DNA of 64,000 bases from Alcanivoracaceae bacterium (GCA_023146255.1 JAGLCJ010000004.1:1-64000), one strand, 5' to 3'; shown: positions 23,979 to 33,264, counted from the first letter of the stretch. Notes: generated from the letters alone by a model not told the origin. Program-made: numbers and translations.

Positions 23979-24785
23979 ATGACGTCAGCCAAACCGGTAC
24001 TCGCATTCGCCCACGCCAACGGCGTGCCAGGCGGCAGCTATCGCAAGTTTCTCGCCGCCTTCGAGCAGGATTATCAGGTTCATGCCATCGACCGTATTGG
24101 TCACAACCCCGCGTTCCCGGTGGACAACCACTGGCACGGCCTGTCGCGGGAGCTGGAAGCCTTTCTCGAGCCGCTGCCCAAGCCGCTGGTGGGCATGGGC
24201 CATTCCATGGGCGGGGTGCTGATGTTCACCGTCGCGGCGCGGCGGCCGGAGTGGTTCTCGGCGCTGGTGATGCTGGACCCGCCGCTGATCAATGGTCTGG
24301 CGCGCTGGCTGTTTATTCTGGCTGACCTGATCGGCCAGGGGGATCGCATCAGCCCGGCCGGCAAATCGAAATTCCGTCGCGCCGAGTGGCCGGACCGCGC
24401 CGAAGTGGACCGCTATTTTGCCAAGCGCGGGTTCTTCCAGCGCTTTGATCCTGATTGCCTGCGCGATTACATCAACTCGGCGGTGGCATGTGATGCTGAT
24501 GGCTGCCGGTTGCGCTTTCTGGTCGACGTCGAGGTCGGCATCTTCCGCACCACGCCGAAGGATCTGCATACCTATCCGCGCTTGAAAGTGCCGGGCATGC
24601 TGGTCAACGGCAGCGAAACCGAGCCGGGCTTTATTCATTGCGCTCGCCGGCATGTGCGCCGACATGGCATGGAGTGGGGGCTGGCGGAAGGCGGGCATAT
24701 GTTCCCGCTGGAAAAGCCGGAGCAGAACAGCGCGCTGGTGTTGCAGCAACTGAAAAATTTGCTGGCGGCGGGGAGCAGCACATGA
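23979..24785 (+). CDS. Alpha/beta hydrolase
   Basis: The 268-residue protein has the alpha/beta hydrolase fold: FAHANGVPGGSY (oxyanion side), the nucleophile elbow GMGHSMGGV, an Asp region around PGMLVNGSETEPGF, and a terminal His in EGGHMFPLE. The substrate is unknown. GGAGG precedes the ATG at 23979, and this start matches family N-termini; the frame is open much further upstream, but antisense to xthA. The stop codon overlaps the start of a second alpha/beta hydrolase, so the two are translated together. Confidence 0.9.
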   Translation: MTSAKPVLAFAHANGVPGGSYRKFLAAFEQDYQVHAIDRIGHNPAFPVDNHWHGLSRELEAFLEPLPKPLVGMGHSMGGVLMFTVAARRPEWFSALVMLDPPLINGLARWLFILADLIGQGDRISPAGKSKFRRAEWPDRAEVDRYFAKRGFFQRFDPDCLRDYINSAVACDADGCRLRFLVDVEVGIFRTTPKDLHTYPRLKVPGMLVNGSETEPGFIHCARRHVRRHGMEWGLAEGGHMFPLEKPEQNSALVLQQLKNLLAAGSST

Positions 24786-25639
24786 GCACAGGCACCGAAC
24801 GCCGCTTTGATTGCTGGGGACAGATTCTTGCCGCCGTGGAAAAGCCGGGCGAGGGCATGCCGATACTGGCACTGCATGGCTGGCTGGATAATGCCGCGTC
24901 GTTTTTTCCGTTGATGGATGCGTTGCCGAATCCGTTGGTGGCCGTGGATTTCTCCGGCCACGGTCTGTCCGGGCATCGTCCCGAGCAGGCGGCCACGCAC
25001 TATGTCGATCATGTCCGTGACGTGCTGGCGGTGGCCGATCATCTTGGCTGGGACAGTTTTATCCTGCTCGGCCATTCCATGGGCGCCGGTGTGGCGACGT
25101 TATTTGCCGGCTGTTACCCGGAGCGGGTCAGCAAGCTGGTGCTGATCGAAGGGCTGGGCCCGCCGACCTCACCGTCCACCGAGGTGGCGGCCACACTGCG
25201 CCGCGCCATCGACGAAATGAAACTGCTGCCGGCAAAACAGAAGCCGGTGTATGCGCATATGGAAGATGCGGTGGAAGCACGCACCAAGGGCTTTGGTGGG
25301 CTCTCTCACGATTGCTCCCGTCTGCTCTGCGAGCGCGGCCTGATGCCGGTGAACAACGGCGATGGCGAAGGCTTTACCTGGCGCGCCGATCCGCGCCTGC
25401 GGCTGACCTCGTCGCTGCGTCTGAGCGAGGATCAGGTGGAAGGTTTTGCCCGGGCCATTCGCTCGCCGACGTTGCTGATTGTCGGTGAGCAGGGCATGGG
25501 CGGGCAGGGCCACTTTGAACATCGGCTTGGCTGGATTGCAGGGCTGACGCTGGTGCGCCTGCCGGGCCGTCACCACCTGCATATGGAATCGCCACAGCCG
25601 GTGGCTGAAGCCATTGCCGCATTCCTTGACGACAAGTGA
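24782..25639 (+). CDS. Alpha/beta hydrolase
   Basis: This 285-residue hydrolase has LALHGWLDNAASF, the nucleophile elbow LLGHSMGAG, an acid region TLLIVGEQGMG and the catalytic His in PGRHHLHMESP. The HGWLDNAASF stretch is typical of serine-hydrolase-like proteins often annotated near fatty-acid genes. The ATGA overlap with the preceding hydrolase indicates one operon, perhaps continuing to the MaoC gene 81 bases on. The substrate cannot be inferred. Confidence 0.9.
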   Translation: MSTGTERRFDCWGQILAAVEKPGEGMPILALHGWLDNAASFFPLMDALPNPLVAVDFSGHGLSGHRPEQAATHYVDHVRDVLAVADHLGWDSFILLGHSMGAGVATLFAGCYPERVSKLVLIEGLGPPTSPSTEVAATLRRAIDEMKLLPAKQKPVYAHMEDAVEARTKGFGGLSHDCSRLLCERGLMPVNNGDGEGFTWRADPRLRLTSSLRLSEDQVEGFARAIRSPTLLIVGEQGMGGQGHFEHRLGWIAGLTLVRLPGRHHLHMESPQPVAEAIAAFLDDK

Positions 25640-25720
25640 GGCTTCCCTGTTCTGTGCGGTCATGGCGGCGACGCCTGCCGCCGTTATGATCGCAGCACTG
25701 ACCCTTTCCGGAGATTGACC

Positions 25721-26182
25721 ATGAAGCAGATTGATGCCGCCGAACTGAAAAGCTACGAAGGCCAGGAGCTTGGCGTGTCCGAGTGGTTCCAGATTGATCA
25801 GGCCCGGATCAATGCGTTTGCTGACGCGACGCTGGATCACCAGTTCATTCACGTCAACGAGGAAATGGCCAAACAGACCCCGTTCGGCGGCACCATCGCC
25901 CACGGTTACCTGACGGTGTCGCTGCTGCCGTATCTGCAGACCAGCATCGACGGTCTGGTGATTCCGAAGGGCCTGAAGATGGGCATGAACTACGGCTTCG
26001 ACAAACTGCGCTTTATGGCGCCGGTGAAGGTCAACAGCCGCATTCGTGCCAAGGCGAAACTGATTACTGCGGAAGAAAAAAAGCCGGGTCAGTGGCTGCT
26101 GAAGTTTGAATACACCATCGAGATTGAAGGCGAGAGCAAGCCGGCCGTCGTTGCTGAATGGTTGTTGATGTATTTCGTTTGA
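25721..26182 (+). CDS. MaoC-family (R)-specific enoyl-CoA hydratase-like protein
   Basis: The 153-residue hot-dog protein carries the hydratase 2 motif FADATLDHQFIHVNEEMAKQTPFGGTIAHGYLTVSLLP, including the catalytic Asp and His. Such enzymes hydrate trans-2-enoyl-CoA to (R)-3-hydroxyacyl-CoA. The ATG at 25721 has CGGAG eight bases ahead. It is followed by two hairpin repeats (26232-26308, 26361-26435), then a convergent gene. Confidence 0.92.
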   Translation: MKQIDAAELKSYEGQELGVSEWFQIDQARINAFADATLDHQFIHVNEEMAKQTPFGGTIAHGYLTVSLLPYLQTSIDGLVIPKGLKMGMNYGFDKLRFMAPVKVNSRIRAKAKLITAEEKKPGQWLLKFEYTIEIEGESKPAVVAEWLLMYFV

Positions 26183-26231
26183 TCACCGCAGTGGCCTGTG
26201 ATCGGAGCGGGCAGACGTGCAGCCGGAGAGA

Positions 26232-26308
26232 GGGCATGGCGTGCCACAGTCCAGCACAGTCGCTCCCCGTTAATCGCTTGGTGTGCTGAACTGTGACACG
26301 CCATGCCC
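26232..26308 (-). repeat. Conserved-loop hairpin repeat, copy 1
   Basis: Arms 26232-26257 and 26283-26308 (26 bp, two mismatches) enclose the 25-nt core 26258-26282. On the minus strand the core begins ACCAAGCGATTAACGG and ends GGAGCGACT. Both stem mismatches would be G-U pairs in a minus-strand transcript. Its stem sequence is the least like the others. Confidence 0.9.
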
Positions 26309-26360
26309 GGTGGTTTCGGTCTGGCCTTGTCGTTGCAGCGGTGTGGCAGCGAGGCTTTCA

Positions 26361-26435
26361 GCGTTTTCCGGTGGTTGCCTGATGCACCAAGCGATTAACG
26401 GGGAGCGACTGCATCAGGTAACCGCCGGAAAACGC
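26361..26435 (+). repeat. Conserved-loop hairpin repeat, copy 2
   Basis: Arms 26361-26385 and 26411-26435 (25 bp, two mismatches, both G-U compatible on the plus strand) enclose the core 26386-26410, which is identical to copy 1 but in the opposite orientation. The two copies are 52 bases apart in the space between convergent genes. Confidence 0.92.
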
Positions 26436-26448
26436 CTCACCAACGCTA

Positions 26449-27636
26449 TCAGATCTCCCGGAAGGTCATTCCCGCTGCTTGCAGACGTTCAATTAACCGA
26501 TCCTCACAAGCCATCACCGGAGTAAGCACACCGGCACGTTTGGGCTGCGAGGAATCCAGCGCCAGACACATGGCGGTTTCCGCCAGCATCTTCGCCGTTT
26601 CGTCATAACCCGGATCGCCGCCGGCCACTTCACACATCACCTGCTCGCCGCCACTTTTCGCCCGGAACAGCACCTTGAACCAGCTGCGGTCACGCTTCTC
26701 TTTCGGCGGGCCGTCACCGGACTGGCGATATTCGAGCAGCTTGTTGCGAATCGGCTTGATCTGCGCCGCCAGCACCAGACCACCAATGCCTACCATGCCG
26801 CCAAGCATCATCGGCAGGCTTTTTGCGGCGATGAAATGACCGTAACGGAAATCCGGGCCATAACCGTCCACCGCACGGGCCGAGCGCACCACCATGAATG
26901 GGTCGATGGTCGGCATCGGCGCCAGCCAGCCACCGAGTTCGGCGTCTTTCTTCGGTCGCATCGGCAGGATGCGGGCGGATTTCGGATACTGGTGATTCAG
27001 CGCCATCTGCGCATGCTTCATGGCGTAGCGATTTTCCGTTGGCCGGCCGAACGCGGTAACCGCCGACTGCCAGGTGCCACCGGAGAAAGTGCCCGAGGCA
27101 GTGACCACGCCTTCCATGGTGACCTGACCATTGATCTGGCCACCGAGCTTTTTCGCCAGTGCACGCACCGTGAACAGGGCGCCGGCATCGTGCGGAATCG
27201 AATCGAAGCCGCAGCAGCTGACAATCGCTGCACCGGTTTTCTTTGCGCTGTCGTGATAACGGGTCAGAGTGTTGCAGACAAATTCTGGCTCGCCGGTCAG
27301 GTCGCAGTAATGGGTGCCGTGATCAGCGCAGGCACGCACCACGCCTTCGCCGTAAAACACATACGGGCCAACAGTCGTGATCACCACCTTGCTTTGCTCG
27401 GCCATGGCGTTGAGGCTGGCCTGATCGTCAACATCCGCTTCAATCAGACCGGGCAGGCTGGCCACGCCGGCGGCTTGCAGCCGGGCCCGGACTGCCTCGA
27501 GCTTGGCCGGATTACGCCCGGCCAGTGCCCAGCTGGTGCCTTTCGGCAGGTGTTGTCCGAGATAGTCGGCGCACAGGCCGCCAGTGAAGCCGGTGGCGCC
27601 AAAAAGTGTCAGGCTGTATTTCCGCGACTGGGCCAT
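26449..27636 (-). CDS. Trans-acting enoyl reductase family / saccharopine dehydrogenase-like protein
   Basis: From the ATG at 27636 the 395-residue protein begins with a Rossmann fold (YSLTLFGATGFTGGLCADYL). VVITTVGPYVFYGEGVVRACADHGTHYCDLTGE and CCGFDSIPHDAGA follow, as in saccharopine dehydrogenase-like proteins related to mycobacterial trans-acting enoyl reductases. These reduce lipid or polyketide intermediates with NAD(P)H. A hydrophobic stretch near the middle (LPMMLGGMVGIGGLVLAAQI) suggests membrane association. A longer frame upstream lacks the fold start at its N-terminus and was rejected. Confidence 0.85.
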   Translation of the reverse strand: MAQSRKYSLTLFGATGFTGGLCADYLGQHLPKGTSWALAGRNPAKLEAVRARLQAAGVASLPGLIEADVDDQASLNAMAEQSKVVITTVGPYVFYGEGVVRACADHGTHYCDLTGEPEFVCNTLTRYHDSAKKTGAAIVSCCGFDSIPHDAGALFTVRALAKKLGGQINGQVTMEGVVTASGTFSGGTWQSAVTAFGRPTENRYAMKHAQMALNHQYPKSARILPMRPKKDAELGGWLAPMPTIDPFMVVRSARAVDGYGPDFRYGHFIAAKSLPMMLGGMVGIGGLVLAAQIKPIRNKLLEYRQSGDGPPKEKRDRSWFKVLFRAKSGGEQVMCEVAGGDPGYDETAKMLAETAMCLALDSSQPKRAGVLTPVMACEDRLIERLQAAGMTFREI

Positions 27637-27743
27637 GCTGATACCCTTCAAGGCAATAAGAAACACGCAGTCTACCCAGCCGCCTGCAACCGAGTCCATG
27701 GATAGCGGGGCCTGAATGACATGCATTCACTGGAATTTGCCTG

Positions 27744-28688
27744 ATGCTTGATCGTCCCCGCCGCTGGTTGCGCCAGCTGGCGCATAACCGTTCCGCGATT
27801 CGTCGTGATATTGCCCTTGGCCTGAGTCATGCCAGCTCATTGCCGTTCGCGCTGTTCCCGCTCAAGCATGAACCGACCATCAAATCCGAGCTGGATCCGC
27901 GCAGTTACAACAGCACCGGCGACATTCTCAATGCCCTCGGCCAGTTGCTGATCCCGGCGCAGCGCGACTCCGTCAGTCAGGGCACGCTGGTGGTACGACC
28001 GCCGCGCATTGCCAAAGAGGAGCACAGCTCACGCTGGTTCTTTATCAATGGCGTGGCTACCGCGCCGCCGGTGGCGCTGCTGAATGCCAGCGAAATCGCC
28101 CGGATTTTCCAACGCCCGGTGCACCTGATTCATACCCCGACCTGGGGGCTCGCCCGCGACATCATGGAATCGGTCACTGCACGCACCCTGCGCAAGGACG
28201 GCAAGCTGTCGCGCCCGGCGGTGTATGTGATTCAGGAAGCGCTGGAGAAGCACGATCGTGTGGTGCTGTTCTGTCATTCGCAGGGCACCATTGTCGCCAG
28301 CTATATCGTTCGCAAGCTGTTGCGCCATGCCTCCACCCGGCATCTGGTCAAGAAGCTTGAGCTGTATTGCATCGGCGGGGTCGCCGACAGTCTGGAGGTG
28401 GATTACACCCTGTCGCAGGAGGCCGGTCATCCGGTGCCCTACGTCGAGCACTTCGCCAATGGCCGTGACTATTTTTCCCAGATTGGCGTGCTGTCCCATC
28501 TCGACAGCACTGCCGGCACGGTGTTCTGTGTGCCGGAACGTACCGGCCATTTGCTCAACGAGCACTACCTTGCGGGAATTGCCCGTGGCGACTACTGTAA
28601 CCGGAGTTCCCGGCTATACCGTTACGTGCGCGGCCGGGAGCCGGGGGATCAGGACTTCATGCCAATTCAGCCGGGGGAGCAGTTGTGA
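27744..28688 (+). CDS. Alpha/beta hydrolase-like protein
   Basis: The 314-residue protein has a hydrolase-type nucleophile elbow VVLFCHSQGTIVASYIVRKLL and upstream RWFFINGVATAP, suggesting a lipase/esterase-like fold of the type that acts on lipids. No signal peptide is seen, and the N-terminus is basic. The catalytic acid and His are not certain (LNEHYLAGI is a candidate His). It is divergent from the enoyl reductase-like gene and 30 bases upstream of the REC-GGDEF gene. Function is not assigned. Confidence 0.7.
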   Translation: MLDRPRRWLRQLAHNRSAIRRDIALGLSHASSLPFALFPLKHEPTIKSELDPRSYNSTGDILNALGQLLIPAQRDSVSQGTLVVRPPRIAKEEHSSRWFFINGVATAPPVALLNASEIARIFQRPVHLIHTPTWGLARDIMESVTARTLRKDGKLSRPAVYVIQEALEKHDRVVLFCHSQGTIVASYIVRKLLRHASTRHLVKKLELYCIGGVADSLEVDYTLSQEAGHPVPYVEHFANGRDYFSQIGVLSHLDSTAGTVFCVPERTGHLLNEHYLAGIARGDYCNRSSRLYRYVRGREPGDQDFMPIQPGEQL

Positions 28689-28718
28689 CCCGCCCGGCCC
28701 TGTCAGGGTTATAACAAG

Positions 28719-29837
28719 ATGACCGAGAAAGCCCAGGGCCAGGGTAAACCGCGCCTGATCATGGTCGACGACTCGAAGGTGATGCGCAGCGCCGCCACCA
28801 AGATGCTGGGCGAGCGTTTCGACGTGGTCGTGGCGGAGAATGGTCAGGAGGGCTGGAAGCAGATCCGTGCCGATCAGCAGATTCAGGTGGTGTTTTCCGA
28901 CCTGTCGATGCCGGAGCTGGACGGCTACGGCCTGCTGGAAAAAATCCGTACCTGTGATGATCCCGGCGTTGCCGGCCTGCCGGTGATTATTGTCACCGGC
29001 GCCGAGAACGATGAGGCGGCCCGGGAAAAAGCCCTGAACATGGGCGCCACCGATTTTATTACCAAGCCGTTCAACTCCACCGACCTGCTGGCCCGGGCCA
29101 CCGCCCATGCCAACTACCAGCGTGAACGCAAGGCGCTGGCCGAGCAGAGCACCATCGATCCGTTGACCGGGCTGGGCAATCAGCTTTATTTCAACGGCCG
29201 CCTGAAACAGGAGCTGGCCTTTGCCGCCCGTCAGGGCCACAGCATTTCGCTGGTGCGTGCCGACGTTGATGTGTTCAACAAGCTGTTTATCAAGGCCGGC
29301 AAAGAAGCGGCGGATGCGGTGCTCAAGGATGTGGCCAAGGTCATTGCTGGCCTGATCCGCAAGGAAGACACCGCGGCTCGCATTGGCCTGTCCCAGTTTG
29401 CCGTGTTGCTGCCGACCGCAGATGCTGCCGGTGCTGCCATTTTTGCCAATCGGCTGTGCCGGCTGGTGCGTGAATCGACCACCGAATTCAAGGGCCACAA
29501 GCTCGCCGTGACCCTGTCAGTGGGTGTGTTGTGCCCGGAACCGCATCCGGGGGCGACCCCACGCAATGTTATTGAAGAAGCGAACCATATTCTCAAGGCT
29601 GCCATGGATGCCGGTGGAAATATGGTCATGACTGAAGCGGAGTTGCGCGAAAAGCAGGCGCCGTTGCCGTCATCGCCAACGCCACCTGCCGAAGGCCAGC
29701 CGCGCAGCGCACCGATCAATGTCGAGAAGGCGTTGGCACTGTTGGCGGAGGGCAAGGATGACGCGGTACGACCGCATCTGGCAGCGCTGAAGGCGCGCCT
29801 GATGCCACTGTTGAAACTGATGCAGGAAAAGCCGTGA
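28719..29837 (+). CDS. REC-GGDEF protein with degenerate active site
   Basis: The 372-residue protein has a receiver domain (residues 10-130; Asp61 as phospho-acceptor) and a GGDEF domain from about 143 (STIDPLTGLGNQLYFNGRL). The signature expected as GG(D/E)EF reads GLSQF at 223-227, so the enzyme probably cannot make cyclic-di-GMP. The partner motif, usually D-x-D-x-FK..ND, reads ADVDVFNKLFIKAG. It may bind GTP or serve as a phosphorylation-controlled interaction module. A Pro-rich linker and helical tail end the protein. The stop overlaps the next gene's GTG. Confidence 0.9.
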   Translation: MTEKAQGQGKPRLIMVDDSKVMRSAATKMLGERFDVVVAENGQEGWKQIRADQQIQVVFSDLSMPELDGYGLLEKIRTCDDPGVAGLPVIIVTGAENDEAAREKALNMGATDFITKPFNSTDLLARATAHANYQRERKALAEQSTIDPLTGLGNQLYFNGRLKQELAFAARQGHSISLVRADVDVFNKLFIKAGKEAADAVLKDVAKVIAGLIRKEDTAARIGLSQFAVLLPTADAAGAAIFANRLCRLVRESTTEFKGHKLAVTLSVGVLCPEPHPGATPRNVIEEANHILKAAMDAGGNMVMTEAELREKQAPLPSSPTPPAEGQPRSAPINVEKALALLAEGKDDAVRPHLAALKARLMPLLKLMQEKP

Positions 29838-30352
29838 AGGTAGAGCGTTACCAGGATTATCCGCTGCCGGCGGAGCAACTCGTGGCGGTCCTGACAGATC
29901 GCCATTTTTTTGAAGAACGTCATGCCATGTCCGGTGTGACCAGTTTCCACTTTGATGCCTTTGGCGAGCAGGCCGATGGTTTTCTGATTCGCATCTTGCG
30001 CGACATCGATATTCCGATGGACAAGGTGCCCTCGTTCGCGCGCCGCTTTATCGGCAACAACAATACCCTGGTCCAGGAGTTTCTCTGGTTCGAGCGTCAG
30101 CAGCAGCCGTATCGGGCCCACTATCGCTTTGCGCTGGGCAAGGTGCCGGTGGAAGTGCATGGCGAGATGAATATTGCCGACCGCGATGGCGTGGCTCGTC
30201 AGCATATGGTGGTGCAGGTGCACAGCAGCGTGCCGCTGATTGGCAACAAGTTGGCGGCCATGGTCGGCGAGCGGGTCGACAAGGCGCTGGATTCCGATTA
30301 CCGGGCGACGCTCAAGTACCTGCGTCAACACGGGATGATCGAGACGTCCTGA
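29834..30352 (+). CDS. DUF2505 family protein
   Basis: The 172-residue protein resembles DUF2505, a START/SRPBCC-like fold. It has a beta-rich core with FFEERHAMSGVTSF, FLIRILRDIDIPMDKVPSFARRFIG and a long C-terminal helix ending in LKYLRQHG. Such folds bind hydrophobic ligands; none is known here. It starts at GTG 29834, overlapping the preceding stop codon by four bases, so it is translationally coupled to the REC-GGDEF gene. Confidence 0.8.
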   Translation: MKVERYQDYPLPAEQLVAVLTDRHFFEERHAMSGVTSFHFDAFGEQADGFLIRILRDIDIPMDKVPSFARRFIGNNNTLVQEFLWFERQQQPYRAHYRFALGKVPVEVHGEMNIADRDGVARQHMVVQVHSSVPLIGNKLAAMVGERVDKALDSDYRATLKYLRQHGMIETS

Positions 30353-30445
30353 AAGGTCAACGCTCTGGCACGTCCGGGCCTTGCCGGGCATGGCCATCAC
30401 TGCCATCCTGCGGCTCTTTTTCAGAGCCGTTACGGGGTGCATACC

Positions 30446-32242
30446 ATGCCGCAGTACAAGGCGCCGCTTCGCGATATCCGTTTTCTCGTTCATAACGTCC
30501 TCGACTTCCCGGCCCATTACAGTGCCTGTGGCCATGCTGAAGTGGGCGCCGACCTGATTGATCCGGTGCTGGAGGAAGCCGCGCGTTTCTGCGAAAACGT
30601 GCTGGCGCCGACCTACCGTGATGGTGATGAAACCGGCACCCACATGGTTAACGGCCGGGTGGTGACACCGGATTCCTACAAGGGCGCCTGGCAGGCACTG
30701 ACCGAGGCGCAGTGGGGCGCGATCAGCTGTGACCCGACCTTTGGTGGCCAGGGCTTGCCGCACAGTCTGGGAATGATTTTTCACGACATGGCGGAATCTG
30801 CGAACCAGCCCTGGTGCGCACTGTTCACCCTGACTCAGGGGGCGATTCGCGCCATCGAAGCCCATGCCGATGACGCGCTAAAAGAAAAGTACTTGCCGAA
30901 AATGGTCTCCGGCGAGTGGACCGGCACCATGATGCTGACCGAATCCCACGCCGGTTCTGATCTCGGTTTGCTGCGCACCCGCGCCGAGCCCGCAGAGGAC
31001 GGCAGCTATCGCATCACCGGCGAGAAAATTTTTATCACCTGGTCTGATCAGGACCTGACCGACAACATCATTCATCTGGTGCTGGCAAAACTGCCGGGCG
31101 CGCCGGCCGGGCCGAAGGGCATTTCCCTGTTTCTTGTGCCGCAGGTGATGGTTGACGACAACGGCGACCTTGGCGCGCGTAACAGCGTGCAGGTGGCCAA
31201 GATTGAAGAAAAGATGGGCCTGAAATCCTCTCCGACCGGCGTCATCAATCTGGATGGCGCAGTGGGCTGGCTGGTCGGCAAACCGCACAACGGTCTGGCC
31301 GCCATGTTCACCATGATGAACAGCGCCCGTCTTGATGTTGCTTTTGAAGGTCTTGGCCTTGCCGAGCTGTCACGTCAGGGTGCGGTGGAATATGCCCGCG
31401 AACGTTTGCAGATGAGGGCACCGTCCGGTGCGGTGTATCCGGACAAGTCCGCCGACCCGATTATTGTCCACCCGGATGTGCGGCGCATGCTGCTGACCCA
31501 GAAGGCGCTGGTGGAAGGTTGCCGGATGCTTGGCTACTTCACTGCCATGCAGCTTGATGTCGCGCTGCACGGTGAAGGCGAGGCGCAGCAGAAGGCGGAT
31601 CAGCTGGTGGCGTTGCTGACACCGATCTGCAAGGGCTTTTTCACCGAGCGTGGCAGTGAAGTGGCGGACCTCGGTGTCCAGTGTTTCGGTGGCCACGGTT
31701 ATATCCGTGAGCACGGCATGGAACAGATCGTTCGTGATGTGCGCATTACCCGGATTTACGAGGGCACCAACGGCATTCAGGCGATCGACCTGATGCGCCG
31801 CAAGGTGATTGGTTCGGATCGGCGTTTGCTGGATGCGTTGTTGGCAGAGATCAACAGTTTCTGTAATGCAAACCGCAAACATGCCGTTGCCGGCGATCTG
31901 GTTGCAGCGGCTGAAAATGTTGCCGCTGAATGGCTGGCGCTGACCGACAAGCTGATCGAAGGCGGGCGGCTGGATCCGGCGCTGCCGATGTCTGCCGCGT
32001 TCGAATATCTGGAGTATTCCGGTTACGCCTGTCTGGCCTGGTGCTGGGCAAGAATGGCGGTAACCGCGGCAGACATGCTGGCGGGGGGGCAGGGTGATGC
32101 CGTGTTCCTGCAGGCGAAACTGGACACGGCGCGTTTCTACATGGCGCGCGTATTGCCACGCACCGAATCGCTGAAGATCAGCATGCTGGCCGGGCCGGAA
32201 ACGCTTTCGGCGCTGACTGACGAGCAGTTCTTTATGGCGTGA
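30446..32242 (+). CDS. Acyl-CoA dehydrogenase, DmdC-like
   Basis: The 598-residue flavoenzyme has the extended acyl-CoA dehydrogenase architecture: helical N domain, MMLTESHAGSDLGLLRT (FAD/substrate region), GEKIFITWSDQDLTDNIIHLVLA, LGVQCFGGHGYIREHGMEQIVRDVRITRIYEGTNGIQAIDL with the catalytic Glu in YEGTN, and a C-terminal extra domain. Proteins of this size are often named 3-methylmercaptopropionyl-CoA dehydrogenase (DmdC), but most act on fatty acyl-CoA. The real substrate is unknown. The ATG at 30446 has GGGGTG upstream. A terminator follows at 32266. Confidence 0.93.
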   Translation: MPQYKAPLRDIRFLVHNVLDFPAHYSACGHAEVGADLIDPVLEEAARFCENVLAPTYRDGDETGTHMVNGRVVTPDSYKGAWQALTEAQWGAISCDPTFGGQGLPHSLGMIFHDMAESANQPWCALFTLTQGAIRAIEAHADDALKEKYLPKMVSGEWTGTMMLTESHAGSDLGLLRTRAEPAEDGSYRITGEKIFITWSDQDLTDNIIHLVLAKLPGAPAGPKGISLFLVPQVMVDDNGDLGARNSVQVAKIEEKMGLKSSPTGVINLDGAVGWLVGKPHNGLAAMFTMMNSARLDVAFEGLGLAELSRQGAVEYARERLQMRAPSGAVYPDKSADPIIVHPDVRRMLLTQKALVEGCRMLGYFTAMQLDVALHGEGEAQQKADQLVALLTPICKGFFTERGSEVADLGVQCFGGHGYIREHGMEQIVRDVRITRIYEGTNGIQAIDLMRRKVIGSDRRLLDALLAEINSFCNANRKHAVAGDLVAAAENVAAEWLALTDKLIEGGRLDPALPMSAAFEYLEYSGYACLAWCWARMAVTAADMLAGGQGDAVFLQAKLDTARFYMARVLPRTESLKISMLAGPETLSALTDEQFFMA

Positions 32243-32265
32243 TGTGTGATTGGTGAAGCAGTTTG

Positions 32266-32291
32266 AAAAGGCGCCCTCGTGGCGCCTTTTT
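32266..32291 (+). terminator. Intrinsic terminator after the acyl-CoA dehydrogenase
   Basis: AAAAGGCGCC-CTCGT-GGCGCCTTTTT is a GC-rich hairpin with a T-run, located between convergent genes, so it can end transcription from both. Confidence 0.85.
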
Positions 32292-32296
32292 GCTGA

Positions 32297-33100
32297 TTAG
32301 CGGCGCAGCTTCTGCCCCAGTGCCTGCATTGCTTCAAAGAACTTTTCCGGGAACCAGCGTTTCTGCCGCCAGGCTTTTTGCGCGGCGCGGTGCGGAATCA
32401 CCAGAAACTCTTTCTTCTGCACCGCCTTCCACACTACCCGGGAAATTTCTTCCGCGGTCATGTCATTGTTTTCCAGCAGTCGCTCAAAGCGGGCGCGGGT
32501 GACCGGGTCCGGTGCGCGCAGGGATTCGCCCAGATTGGTGCGGAAAAATGACGGGCACACCAGCGTCACCTGAATATTCAGCGGCGCCAGTTCCGAGCGC
32601 AGGGTTTCCGACAGGCTGACCACGCCGGCCTTGGCGACGTTATAGCTGGCCATGCCCGGCGGCGGGGTCAGGCCGGCCATGGAGGCGATATTGACGATCT
32701 GGCCAAAGCCCTGGCGCTTCATCTCGGTGATCGCCAGGCGGCTGCCGCGCACCACCCCCATCAGGTTGATATCCAGCAGCCATTGCCAGTCGTCGTCGCC
32801 GAGCGCCTCGAACAGGCCGGCACCGGCGACCCCGGCATTGTTGATCATCACATCGAGCCGGCCCCAGCGCCGGGCCACGCGCTGCACCGCATTGCGCAGG
32901 TCTTTCTCCCGGCGCACGTCGCAGAGCGTGAACATGCAGTCCACACCCTGTTCGGCCAGACCCTGACGGGCATCCTCGCCACGTTTTTCATGGATGTCAG
33001 CGATCGCCACGCGGAAGCCATGGGCGCCAGCCTCGCGCGCCAGCGCCAGACCGAGGCCGCTGGCGCCGCCGGTGATCAATACGGTACGTGTCTCAGCCAA
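32297..33100 (-). CDS. Short-chain dehydrogenase/reductase
   Basis: Starting at the TTG at 33100 gives 267 residues beginning LAETRTVLITGGASGLGLALAREA, the SDR cofactor site. NNAGVAGAG, the Ser in NIASMAG and the catalytic Tyr/Lys in SYNVAK follow. The basic C-terminal extension (HRAAQKAWRQKRWFPEKFF) is seen in SDRs of lipid metabolism. GGGGAG lies five bases before the TTG; an upstream frame to 33178 adds a Pro/Arg-rich stretch unlike SDR proteins. The substrate is unknown. Confidence 0.88.
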   Translation of the reverse strand: MAETRTVLITGGASGLGLALAREAGAHGFRVAIADIHEKRGEDARQGLAEQGVDCMFTLCDVRREKDLRNAVQRVARRWGRLDVMINNAGVAGAGLFEALGDDDWQWLLDINLMGVVRGSRLAITEMKRQGFGQIVNIASMAGLTPPPGMASYNVAKAGVVSLSETLRSELAPLNIQVTLVCPSFFRTNLGESLRAPDPVTRARFERLLENNDMTAEEISRVVWKAVQKKEFLVIPHRAAQKAWRQKRWFPEKFFEAMQALGQKLRR

Positions 33101-33197
33101 CTGCGCTCCCCGGGGCTGGTGGACAAGGGCGAGAGTGTGCCGCAACGGGGCCTGACAGGCCAAGCGCGGCGGGGTCAAAAATATTTGTGTACAGGTG

Positions 33198-33243
33198 TTG
33201 ACTCAAATCCGGATCAGGCATATTGTGCACACATGTTCACAAT
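33198..33243 (+). promoter_or_regulatory. Sigma-70 promoter with overlapping palindrome
   Basis: TTGACT (33198-33203) and TATTGT (33221-33226) are spaced by 17 bases and precede the small His-tailed protein. The palindrome ATTGTG-N10-CACAAT (33222-33243) covers the -10 and start region, so a dimeric repressor probably controls the gene. Confidence 0.6.
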
Positions 33244-33264
33244 TTAACAGCAAGGAGAAACACC

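Noticed and set aside
26232..26435. CRISPR array (repeated 25-nt unit with different neighbours)
   Set aside because: Copies are single, in both orientations, many kilobases apart, flanked by inverted repeats rather than spacers, and no cas genes are present.
29231..30865. 544-codon antisense frame over the REC-GGDEF and DUF2505 genes
   Set aside because: It runs across three real genes on the other strand, and no family motif is visible.
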